This document shows, piece by piece, positions 9,958-21,000 of a DNA stretch of 64,000 nucleotides. The notes below the pieces were generated by a model that was not told the origin of the DNA, did not search any database, and was given only the letters and a program-made list of their open reading frames with translations. Every line of letters begins with the position of its first letter. Position 1 is the stretch's first letter. Source of the stretch: a virus. Location of the stretch: the IMG/VR virus record IMGVR_UViG_3300044634_002329, positions 55,986 to 119,985 of that record; one strand, given 5' to 3'. The translations under genes were made by a program, and so were the position numbers.

Positions 9958-12183
9958 ATGAAAGTTAGAATTAAAAAATTACCACAAGCAAGAACAGGAT
10001 ACCAAGTACGTGGATCATTAGTAAATGATGTACCTGCATTTGGTGGAGCTGACTATAATGCATATATTGGACAACCAGATAGTAGAGTTAGTAAAACTAT
10101 ATCTAGAGTTAAAAGAGAAGATGCTAACTTAGAAGCTGAAGGTGGAGAAACTGTTGTAGGTAATTTAGATGGTAGTATGATGCCATCATTTAAAACTATT
10201 AAAGGTCCAAGACATAGTGCAGGTGGTGTACCTTTAGATCTTCCTGATGATAGTTTTATTTTTAGTGATACAGCATCTATGAAGATTAATGATCCTCATT
10301 TACTTAAAATGTTTAATAAGCCTACAAAAAAAGGTGGGTATACTCCTGCTGAATTATCTAAGCCTTATCAAATTAATGACTATAGAAAAATTCTTCAAGA
10401 TCCAGAATCAGATTCAGTTTCTAAAAAAACTGCTGAGATGATGATTAAAAACTATACATTAAAGTTAGGAGCATTAGCATTAGCACAAGAAAGTCATAAA
10501 GGTTTTCCTCAAGGTATCCCTCTTATTGCAAGACCGTATATGAAAGCAAATGGTATTGCAGAAGAAGTATTATTACCTAAACCACAAGAACAAGAAGCTA
10601 TGGCTTCAATGCCACAAGCTCCTCAACAAATGCCAGACCAAGAACAACCTATGGCTGCTTATGGTGGTAGTATGGGTGGATATGATATGCCATTTGCTAA
10701 TGGTGGATCATTACAAGAATATCAAGATAAAGGTGAAGTAAAAGCTGAAACACCTAAGTTAACTCCTGAGCAAGAAAAAGAAGTTAAAGTAAAATGGAAT
10801 GGTGATGTTGCTGGGTATTTAAAATATAAGCAAACAGAAAATGCTATTAAAAATAATCCTGAGTTTAGAAAAAAACTTTATGAACAATATAAAAAGACTA
10901 TTGCTAATAAAGAAAATTACACAGGTGGTAAAAAAGAAAACTGGGAAAGTGCATTAAAAGATAGAACAGAAGAAGAAGTAATTAATAATTTATTAGATCA
11001 AGAACAAAGAAACTTAAGACTTAAAGCTTTTGGTCTAGATGCTTCTAAAACTGAACAAGGTAAAGTTAAAGGTTCAAATACAAATGCATCAGCTAAAAAA
11101 CTTATTGAAGAAAATAAAGAAGGTTTAGGAGATCTTGATTTTACTAGAGGTTATATTGGACAAGCAGCATATATTGCATATGATGATTTGATTAATGGTG
11201 AAAAACCAAAAGGATATGATAGAACTCAAACTGGTAAAGATGATGAGTTAAAAGGTAGACCACGTATATCTGGTATTGATAATGATAATAATAATACTAC
11301 ATTAGGTGAATTTATTAGTAGTGTTCCTAGTGTAGAATCTCCAGCTCCGTCAGTTCTTCCTGTTATTAAAAAACAAGAAGAAAAACAACCAGATCCTTAT
11401 GTACAAGAAGATGTAAATTTAACACCAGATGTACCAAGAAATCCTCAATGGTGGTTACAAGATACTGTAAATACTATGGGAGCATTTGGTGATATGTATA
11501 GTAGAAAAAAAGCTATGCCATTTGAACCAAGAGTAGATTTTGAAGAACCAAGACCAACATTTATTGATCCTACTAGAACTCTTGCTGCACAATCTGAACA
11601 AGCTAATATTGCTTCTCAAGCAGTAGGACAGTTTGCAGGAGCTCAAGGTGTCAATGCTAGACTAGCACAAATTCAAGGTCAAGGTGCTAAACAAGCAGCT
11701 GACACAATAAATAACGTTAATCAACAAAATGTAGGTATTGCTAATCAATTTGAACAAGCTCAGTCTAATATAAGAAATCAGGAGAATCAAGCTAATGCTC
11801 AAATGGCTACAAGAGTTTTTGATAAAAATGTTATTGCTAATCAACAGTTTGATAATACTAGATTAGCTGATAGAGAAAAGTTAAGACAGTCATATAATAA
11901 TGCATTAACTAATAGAGCTAAAACAGATGCTTTAAATCAAATGTACCCTAACTATCAAGTTGATCCTACAACTGGAGGATTGGTTAATTACACACCAACA
12001 GATAAAGAATTAAGTACTACAGAAGATAAAGATATTATTGCTTTTGCAAATGAGATAACAGGATTCTCACCTGAAGTACAAAAAATATTGTTGAAGAATA
12101 AATTTGGTAAAAAAGGTGGTGAATTTGCAAAAGGTGGTGCATATGTAATGGGTAGTAATGTTTTCCCTTTTATGTTTACTTAA
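9958..12183 (+). CDS. Conserved crAss-like virion protein (putative cargo)
   Basis: A 741-aa protein whose N-terminal 170 residues look conserved: KLPQARTGYQVRGSL, DYNAYIG, NLEAEGGETVVG, RHSAGGVPLDLPDDSFIFSD. I recognise this pattern from crAss-like phage virion proteins encoded between muzzle and RNA polymerase. The middle (about 205-250) is Pro/Gln/Met-rich, followed by GG modules and QEYQDKGEVK. Residues about 540-640 are Gln/Ala/Asn-rich and probably alpha-helical (repeated QANIASQ, NVNQQN patterns). The C-terminus is KKGGEFAKGGAY then VMGSNVFPFMF. No enzymatic motif is seen. It was once suggested that such proteins are ejected with DNA; that is inference here. Confidence 0.65.
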   Translation: MKVRIKKLPQARTGYQVRGSLVNDVPAFGGADYNAYIGQPDSRVSKTISRVKREDANLEAEGGETVVGNLDGSMMPSFKTIKGPRHSAGGVPLDLPDDSFIFSDTASMKINDPHLLKMFNKPTKKGGYTPAELSKPYQINDYRKILQDPESDSVSKKTAEMMIKNYTLKLGALALAQESHKGFPQGIPLIARPYMKANGIAEEVLLPKPQEQEAMASMPQAPQQMPDQEQPMAAYGGSMGGYDMPFANGGSLQEYQDKGEVKAETPKLTPEQEKEVKVKWNGDVAGYLKYKQTENAIKNNPEFRKKLYEQYKKTIANKENYTGGKKENWESALKDRTEEEVINNLLDQEQRNLRLKAFGLDASKTEQGKVKGSNTNASAKKLIEENKEGLGDLDFTRGYIGQAAYIAYDDLINGEKPKGYDRTQTGKDDELKGRPRISGIDNDNNNTTLGEFISSVPSVESPAPSVLPVIKKQEEKQPDPYVQEDVNLTPDVPRNPQWWLQDTVNTMGAFGDMYSRKKAMPFEPRVDFEEPRPTFIDPTRTLAAQSEQANIASQAVGQFAGAQGVNARLAQIQGQGAKQAADTINNVNQQNVGIANQFEQAQSNIRNQENQANAQMATRVFDKNVIANQQFDNTRLADREKLRQSYNNALTNRAKTDALNQMYPNYQVDPTTGGLVNYTPTDKELSTTEDKDIIAFANEITGFSPEVQKILLKNKFGKKGGEFAKGGAYVMGSNVFPFMFT

Positions 12184-12246
12184 ACTTATGAAGTTTAGTA
12201 AACTTATAAAATTTTAATATATTTACAGTATAGATAACAATAAATT
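12181..12246 (+). promoter_or_regulatory. Second copy of the conserved three-arm intergenic element
   Basis: TAAACTT (12181-12187, starting at the stop codon), AAGTTTA (12191-12197) and TAAACTT (12199-12205) form mutually exclusive stems. AAAATTTTAATATATTTA and a TATA...AACAA leader follow, before the ATG at 12247. The order and core bases match 7938-7999. A stem before an AT-rich tract could act as a terminator; the TATATTTA part could be a promoter for the downstream RNA-polymerase block. No experimental support. Confidence 0.45.
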
Positions 12247-15099
12247 ATGGCAACGTATTTACAAGGTGTCACAGACTACATTCCTCAGTATCAGCCTTTT
12301 CAGCCTGATTTAAATTTCTATGGAAATGTATTGCAGACAAAGCAAACACAATATGATACCAATTGGAAATCTCTAAATAAAATGTATAGTCAGTATTATA
12401 ATGCTGATTTAACAAGAGATGTCAATGTAGAAAAAAAAAATAATTACTTAAAACAAATTGAGTTTAATTTACAACGTGTATCACAATTAGATTTATCATT
12501 AGAACAAAATGTAGATCAAGCAACTCAAGTTTTTAAACCATTTTATGAAGATAAAGGTTTAGTTAAAGATATGGCATGGACTAAAAACTTTAACAATAAC
12601 TATAGCAAAGCTATGTCTTTTAAAGGAGCCTATGATGAAAAACTTAGAAATCAATATTGGGATACCGGAGTAAAAGAAATGGAGTATCTTAAAGATGAGT
12701 TTAAAAATGCATCTGATGCTAAAGCTATGACATTTGGTAATGTAGAATATACACCTTATGTTAATGTAGTAGAAAAAGCACAAAAAATTGCTAAAGATGC
12801 AAACTTGTCTATTGAGTCTGTAGATTTTTCAAAAGATGGTAGATGGATTGTTAAGACTAAAAATGGAGAACAACTTACTGAACCATTAAGTAAACTATTT
12901 GAAGCTGAGTTAGGAAATGACCCAGCTGTACAATCTATATACAAAACTCAAGCATATGTAAACCGTAAGGATTATGCTTACTCTAATGCTGCACAATTTG
13001 GTGGAGATAAGGATGCTGCAGAAATGAAGTATCTTGAAAATAGTTTTAATTTACTTAAAGCTCAAACTCAACAAAGATATGTAGGTATTAAACAAAGATC
13101 TATTGCATACCAAGCACAAATTGAAGATTTAGAAAATCAAATTAAAAATGGCAATGCATCACCACAAGTTAAAACTATGCTTGCTCAATATCAAATGAAT
13201 AAAGATATTAATGATAAAGCATTAGAAAGAGTTGAAACAGAACAAAAACAAATTAATGGTGGTCAATCTAGTACTGTTACAACAACTACTGGTTTTCAAA
13301 ATCCTTATGGGGATATTGAATCATTAAGATGGAAAGTAGATAATGGTATGGCTTCTAACTTAATGCAAAAAGATTTAGATGAAGCAGCTAATATCTTTGC
13401 TTATTCTAATTCTAAAGTTGATATTGATGCTAACCCTTATGCATTAAATGATCAAAAACATGCTCAAAATATGCAAGCTGTTGCTGCTAGAAATGCAGGT
13501 TTAGCTAGAGCTGCACAAATCCGTAATCAAGGAGAAATGCAGAAAACAATTATGAAAGCTAGATTAGATGCAGGTACACATTATATAGATGAGCAAACAG
13601 GAGAGTTAAAACCATTTGAAGCATTTGAAACAACATTTGTAGATCCTAATGATAAAGGTACAGCAACAGATAAAATGAACCTTAAGAACACTAGTACAAT
13701 GATTGCTAAAATGCAAACAGATAATGTTGCTAAACCTTACTTACAAAATACTTTATCTTTAATTGAAAGACTAGTAGATCAAAAAGTAATGACTAAAGCA
13801 GATGCTGCAAACATTTTAGGACATAGTAAAAATCCTAAAATGGATTATAAAACTTTTTCAGAAAGATTAAATAGTAATCCTTATACATTTATACGTAGTA
13901 CTATTGGAGCTCAAGACTTAGCTAAGATTAGATATAAAATGGGTACATGGTTAGGTGCCAATGGTCAACTTTCTGGTTTAACTGGTGAAGAATTTGCTAA
14001 TTATAAAAAATCAGCAGTAGCATTTGGTGATTATACTAAGTATCTTGAGGCAGATCAATCTTGGAGAAAATCTACTTCTAAAGAAGTTACTGCAGAATTA
14101 AAACATCAAGGTTTTAAAGCAGCATCACAATTGTATAATGAAAAAGGTGAATTAAGAAGTAAAAAAGAATTTAATAATGCAATTAGTCATTTAGGGTTAA
14201 GTGGTGATTATGATGAAATGGTATCTGCAGCAGGTGCAGTATATACATCTGGTAGAGTTAAAAAAGCTCCTCCAGGAATTGCTTCATTAGGAACAATGGA
14301 AGGAACCGGTAAATTTACTCCAGGTACAACAAGTATATATGTAAATCCTAAAGCTCATGGTACTAAAAGTTCTGCAATATTTGGTGAGGTAGTAAATGAC
14401 TTAAACAAATTTGATTGGGGAGCTACAGATAAAAACCGTGTTACATTTGATGGAATTAGTAAAACATCTTTTGATAAAAGAGCTGAAGAAGGATTTAGAA
14501 ATGAAGAAGGTAAAGCTTTATTAAATGCAATCAGAGGTGAAATGAATAACCCTAAAACAAAAATGGGTAATTTTAAAATTGGGGTATCTCCAGTTGCTGC
14601 CGGTACATTAAATAAAGCTGCTATTATTATTCATCCAGATGCTGAATGGTTAAAAAGTAAAGTATTTACAACAAATTCTAAAGGTGAAAAAACCGGTACC
14701 GGAATGATTAGTGCTGCACAATATGATCTTATCATGAAAAATGGTATATCATATATTACAGATTCTAAAAGTATCAATGGTAATAGTTTATACAAAAGTG
14801 CATATCAATCACCATTACAATCTTACGTAGATTATAAAGGTAGTTATACGTATGAAGACCCTGCAGATAATAGATATAAATACACTATTTCTAAAAGTAC
14901 AGTAGGTTCAGGTGATTATAAAACCACTATACAATATCCTTTATGGAATGCTGAACTAGGTAAAGAAACTATACATGTTATGTCTGAAAATGTTTCTACT
15001 CAAGGTAATAATTTAGAAATGAATAGGGATGATTATGCATTTTCTACTATTCCAGAAATAATGACATCAAATAAAGAAAGATATAATGGCAACTACTAA
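12247..15099 (+). CDS. Large virion-associated protein upstream of RNA polymerase genes
   Basis: A 950-aa protein beginning YLQGVTDYIPQYQPFQPDLNFYGN, a pattern I associate with crAss-like proteins encoded immediately before the giant polymerase ORFs. It is mostly alpha-helical, with a probable coiled coil at about residues 265-330 and many Lys/Gln/Asn residues. No catalytic motif is visible. Its last 14 bases overlap the start of the next gene, so the two are probably translationally coupled and made in linked amounts. A role as a virion cargo or polymerase-packaging partner is inferred from synteny only. Confidence 0.6.
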   Translation: MATYLQGVTDYIPQYQPFQPDLNFYGNVLQTKQTQYDTNWKSLNKMYSQYYNADLTRDVNVEKKNNYLKQIEFNLQRVSQLDLSLEQNVDQATQVFKPFYEDKGLVKDMAWTKNFNNNYSKAMSFKGAYDEKLRNQYWDTGVKEMEYLKDEFKNASDAKAMTFGNVEYTPYVNVVEKAQKIAKDANLSIESVDFSKDGRWIVKTKNGEQLTEPLSKLFEAELGNDPAVQSIYKTQAYVNRKDYAYSNAAQFGGDKDAAEMKYLENSFNLLKAQTQQRYVGIKQRSIAYQAQIEDLENQIKNGNASPQVKTMLAQYQMNKDINDKALERVETEQKQINGGQSSTVTTTTGFQNPYGDIESLRWKVDNGMASNLMQKDLDEAANIFAYSNSKVDIDANPYALNDQKHAQNMQAVAARNAGLARAAQIRNQGEMQKTIMKARLDAGTHYIDEQTGELKPFEAFETTFVDPNDKGTATDKMNLKNTSTMIAKMQTDNVAKPYLQNTLSLIERLVDQKVMTKADAANILGHSKNPKMDYKTFSERLNSNPYTFIRSTIGAQDLAKIRYKMGTWLGANGQLSGLTGEEFANYKKSAVAFGDYTKYLEADQSWRKSTSKEVTAELKHQGFKAASQLYNEKGELRSKKEFNNAISHLGLSGDYDEMVSAAGAVYTSGRVKKAPPGIASLGTMEGTGKFTPGTTSIYVNPKAHGTKSSAIFGEVVNDLNKFDWGATDKNRVTFDGISKTSFDKRAEEGFRNEEGKALLNAIRGEMNNPKTKMGNFKIGVSPVAAGTLNKAAIIIHPDAEWLKSKVFTTNSKGEKTGTGMISAAQYDLIMKNGISYITDSKSINGNSLYKSAYQSPLQSYVDYKGSYTYEDPADNRYKYTISKSTVGSGDYKTTIQYPLWNAELGKETIHVMSENVSTQGNNLEMNRDDYAFSTIPEIMTSNKERYNGNY

Positions 15100-18000
15100 T
15101 GAAGAAACATTTAGTTCTTTGGATCCACTTGGTCCTGAGTATGGAAACATTAATCAACCAACTTTAGATAATCAAGGTTTATCGGCATTTGAAGGAGAAA
15201 GAATAAGAGATAAACAAATTAATTTTCCAACACCTCAAAGATTTACTCCTATAGCACCAGGATTAAATAATCTTGAATCACCTAATCAAAATGTTAGGAG
15301 AAATGTTGTAAACTCTGCACCAAATAAACCAGGTATAAATAAAAATAGTTCTCATCAAGATCTTGTTAATGGTATCAATGCTAAATTAAGAGCTAAGATT
15401 CAAACTAATCAAGATAAGAATTCTTATGCTAAAATCTATTCATATGATGCCGGCCCAGATGCTAATGCATTCTATAAAAGATATCAAGCATATGGACAAG
15501 AAACATTTGATAAGATTGGATTTTCTCCTTTAAGAGATAATGAAGCTTTATTTAATTCTCGTACAACAATGTGGGATGATCATGTTAGAATGATGAAACA
15601 TTCATTCTGGCCTTTATTTTCACAAGGTTTTACTGCAGGTCCAAAGAGTTTAATGAAAATGTTTAGTGGGGATTTTACTAGTTCAGATCTAGAAGAATCA
15701 AAAGCTTATGAAGAAGCAGCTGCTATAGGACAATCTAATAAAGGTGGTATAGGAGGGTTTACAAATAACCTTTTAATGAACTTTGCATACAGTGCAGGTA
15801 TCATGACTGAAGCTGTAGTAGAAGAAGTAGCTGGTATATTATTGGCTCCAGAAACATTAGGTGCCAGTTTATTTTTAACAACAGCTAACAATTTAAGAAA
15901 AGTTGGTAAAATTGCTAAAGGTGTTGATAGAGCTATTGATGGTATGAAAGCTGTTAATACTACTTTAAAATCTGTAGATAATTTTTCTAGTGCTAAAAAG
16001 TTTTGGGAAAGTACAAAAGCATTATCATCATCTTCATTTAATCCATTAAAAAATACTTTGCAAGGATTTAAAGATGCTCAAGGTACATTAAAAATTGGTA
16101 GTGAAATAAACAACTTTACTAATCTAGGTAAAGCATATAAAACTGCAGGTGGGTTTTATAAAGATGTCCGTAATATAAATATGGCTTTATCTGAAGCTAG
16201 ATTAGAAGCCGGGACAGTTGAAAATAAAATTTATGATAATTTATATAATGAATATTATAAAGAACATGGTACTTCTCCTGATGATGCACAACAATATGAA
16301 ATGATTAAACAAGCTAAGAAAGGAGCTGTTAATACTTTATATTGGAATACTGCATTAATCTATGGATCTAATACTATTACTTTTCCAAACATTGTAGGAC
16401 CAAAAGGAGGTCTTAACAACTTTATGAAAAATACAGTTAAAGAATTACAAACTGTAGAGGGTGGTAAGTTTGGCAAATTAGGTAGCATTGTATATGATAA
16501 AGCTAAAAAACAATTTGAATTTCAAGCTAATGACTTTAAAACCTATGTAAAAAACTGGGCTAAACAACCAGTATATAAATCTTTAAAAAGTACATTAGGA
16601 TATACTAAAGCTAATTTTACTGAGGGGGTACAAGAAAGCTTACAAGAGATTATCTCTGGAGCAAATGAAAGATACTATACAGATTCATTTAAAAGTCCTG
16701 TAATACAGTCTCACACATATGCTAAAGGTATATCTCAATATAACTCTATGACACAAGGAGATTATATGATGGCTGAAGCTAAAAAACAAATGTCTTCACA
16801 AGGTCTTGAAACATTTGCATCAGGATTTTTTATGGGTACATTAGCTTCACCAATTAATAAATCATTTGACTTTTTATCAGTAGGTTATAACAGAATGTTT
16901 AAACCTGAAGTATTTCAACAATACAAAGCAGAAAAAGAAAAAATTGCTACAGATACTGTAAAAAAATTAAATGAAATTGATATGAAAGATTTCTTTGATA
17001 CAAGGATGTTTAATTATGGTGTACAAGATGCAGTTAGTTCTATTAAAAAAACTGGTACAACTAAAGAAGCACATGATGCTGATCATGATGGTTTTATGTC
17101 TCAAATGGACATGTTAATGAGAACTGGTACATTAGATGTATTTAAAGATAAACTAAAAGAAATGCAACAAATGTCTCCAGAAGAAGTTGAAGAAAATATT
17201 CCAACTATACCAAAAGAAGAAGCAAAGAAATACCAAGCTAGAATTGATGACACATTAACTAAAATTGATAGAATAGAAAAAAGAAGAGATTATTATAATC
17301 AAAAGTTTCCTAATCCTGTTGATATTGAAAATGTTGATGCTAGTAATGTTATGCAGTATGAAGATGATGTAGCATTACACTATGCATGGAATGATGCAAT
17401 TAAACATGCTGTATATTTCAATGAAACATTTGAAGATACTATGCAAAGAAAAAAAGATATTGTATCTAGGTATTTATCTAAAACCCCATTAAAAGGAATG
17501 AGTCAAATTGACTCAGAAGTTTTATTTGATGGTAATAAATTAAATAATGAAATAATGATGCTTACTGATGAAGTTGCAGCATTAAAAGATTTAGATGATC
17601 CTCAAAGTAAAAAACAATTAAAAGAAAAATCTAAAAAACTTGAAGCATATGAAATTTTAAGTGATGCTAGTAATAACTTTAAAAATTTCTTTAATAGATA
17701 TGATAATACTGAAAAACTTAAAGCAAAGTTACAAAAAGAAAAAGGTGAAAAACCTGTAACAGATGAAGAATTAGAAAAAGCTCTTGATGAACAATATGGA
17801 GAATTTTCTGAAGAAAACATAGGATTATATTATGCTAACTATGCTAATGGATATAAGAAGTATTTAAAGATGATTTCTAATGATGATGATATGTTGTTTG
17901 ATCAAGACATACAAGAATCATTTATATTATTAGCAGATCATCACAAACTAGATAAAGAATCTAGAAAATTAATGAGTTATGTAAATTTACTACATGACCC

Positions 18001-21000
18001 AAATGGTTTTATTCAACAAGTTGAAAGAACTAAAGAATGGATGAAAGATCTTTATAGAAGAAGAGAAAGTTACTATAAAGAAATGGTTGACAGAGAACTT
18101 GATAATGTAGAGGATAATACATTAATGAATGCTTTAGCTGATGTTGGTATTTATATGAGTGCAGAAGACTATGCTAATTATAGTGATAATGGAATACCAC
18201 CAAAAGAATTTGTTGACAATGTAAACAAGATGGTTTACAAAAGAGGTACTCAAAAGTATAATGAAATATACAATGAATACTTAGAAAAAAAAGATAGTTT
18301 AAAAGCAAGTAAAGTAAAAAAGAAAACCGGAACTAGTACATTAAAAGATACATTTAATAAAAAACTTGAAGAGATAAATAAAAAGGAACAAGAAGAATTA
18401 AATGCATTAGCTAAATCTAAAACAAGAGCTGATGTAAAAACTTTTGAAACTAATAGTATTAATATTACAGATACTGAATTTATTAAATCTCAACTAGAAC
18501 CAGAACAATATGTAGAATTAAAATACCCAGAGAATCCAAAACTTAATAAAATTTTCTTTTTGGATAAAGATGGTGTATTAAAATATGATGATGTTAATGG
18601 TGTACCAGTTGATGAATTAGATGCAGATTTTACACAATCTGGTGCATATGAAGCTACGGTATTCAAATATACAGAAGCTGTAGATCCTGAACTTAAAAAA
18701 GAAATTCAAGATAAATATCAAAAACAAAGAGATGAAATTCTTAAAGAGTATAATAAAGATATTACATATGAAGGAGAAGAAGGAGAATTTACACCTATTC
18801 CTGAAAATGTAACAGGAGATCAAATAAAAAAAGAGCATGCTAATTTTTATCAAAAAGAAATATTACCTCTGTTTAATGCTTATCTTGAAAAAACATATCC
18901 TGATATAAATGATAGATTAAATATATTTGAAGAAGAAGAAAATGAAATATTAACTGAGTTTATTAAAACTCCTGATATTCAAGCTATTATTAAAGCTTAC
19001 AATGTTAAAAATTCTCCAGTTGAAGATAAAGCAGATTATATTTTAGAATTTAAAGGAGTTAAAACTGATACTAGTAAAGCAAGTATTGATGATCTTAAAG
19101 CTTTAATTATTAAAATTGAAAATGAAATAGAGAGTTTAAAAAATAATACTACTACAAATTTTTCTAAAAATATAATTGAACTAGAAACTGAGTTAACTAA
19201 TTTAAGAGGAGTAATAAAAGGTAGAGCACAAAAAAAATATACACCAGAACAAAAAGCAGCTATTGAAAATGTTAAAAGATTACAGGCATTAAATAAAAAA
19301 TCTGTTGAGGCCGGTGTAGTATTAGAACAAGATGACACTGTTACTGGTTTAAAGAAAGGTGCTATAGCTTACAGAATCAATGGTAAGTTTCATAGACGTG
19401 TAAGTAATGTTGTAGATAAACTTAAAAAAGAAGGTTATAATTATACATCTGAAAAAGATGTAAGAGATGCTTATGCTGAAACTATAGAAGTTGAAGGTTT
19501 AACTAATGATTCAGTTGATAAATTTATTGATGAATTAATTAAAAGAAATATTGCTGGTAGTGATGGTATATTTTTTGAAAAATTAAGATCAAGATTAAAA
19601 TCAATGGTTGTTGAACCTGTTGATGTACAAATTAAAAATTTACAAAAACAAATTGCAGAATTAAATACTAAAATAGCTGATGCAAAACTTAAAGATGAAA
19701 CAGTTAAAGAACAACAATATATAACAGCTAAAGAAAAAATTGCTGAAGAGATTATTGCACTTGAAATGAGTCAACCTAGTAATGATCAATCTGACATAGA
19801 AGCTAAAAAAGCTGAATTAAAAAAACAAATTGAAGCTTTACCTGATGATATGATTTACGGTGCTCATGTCACTCAAGATCAAGTTGCTCAAGATATATTT
19901 AATAGTCAATTTGAATATAGTTTAGGTACAGGTTTACAAGGAACAATAGGTTTAACTAGTAAAAAAGGTCTTTTAACTTTAATGAATAATTTATTAGATG
20001 GAAATTCACCACATAGAAATCAATTTGGAGTATTTATTACAGCTTGGCCTAAATCTGAGTTTGGAGAAACAACAATAAATAATAAAGTTGATTTGGATAA
20101 AATTGAATCTGACATGTTAGATAATTATCCAGAAATGAGTGAAGGTAAAATCCCAACTAAATTTAATTTCGGCTATTTTAAAAATGGTAAATTATTTACT
20201 AATAATGATAAAACAGTCACAGAAGAACCAGTAACACCAGGTCAAAATAAAACTAATCATGATGATATAGTTAAAATGCTAGATTCTAACTTAAAAGTAA
20301 AAGGTGTTATTAATCAAGTAGAGGGTAGTACTGGAGTATCAATGTCATTAGACTATTGGGATAAAAATAAAAAAGTAATTTTTTATAATCATGACCGTAC
20401 TGTCACACCAGAAGATTATGGTAAAGAAGTTGAATTAAGACTAATTCCTGTTTATCAAACAGAAGATGGTAAAGTTTTTAATAATGCAATTGAAGTATGG
20501 CAAGGTGATAGATTTTTAGGATTAGTTGCAGAAACTGATTATGTCACACCTAAAGAAGAAAAAAATCTTGTTGAAGATGTATTAGAATTGATTTCTGAAA
20601 ATACTTATGCAGATAGTAGAACTGCAGGTAACTATATAGACAAAGCTGTAAAAGATTTATTTAGTAAAGGTATCCAACCAAAATTTGTTGAAGGAGCTAT
20701 TACAAGAGAAGCTTATGACTCTTTGTTTGGACCTGATGGATATCTTACAGAATTAAAAAATCAAGCTGATAACGGTGATATATTTATTGCTAGTGACAAT
20801 TTAGTAGTATGGGATTCTGATATTATTTTACCAAATAAGGCTAAAGATAGAATAGCCGGAGAAATAGATTTACTTATTGTAGATAAAGATGGTACTACTA
20901 GAATTGTAGATATTAAAACAGGTGAACAAAGAACTTGGAACATATTTAATTCTACTCAAACAAAAGAAAATACACCAGTATTTGCTAAAAGAGAATCTTT

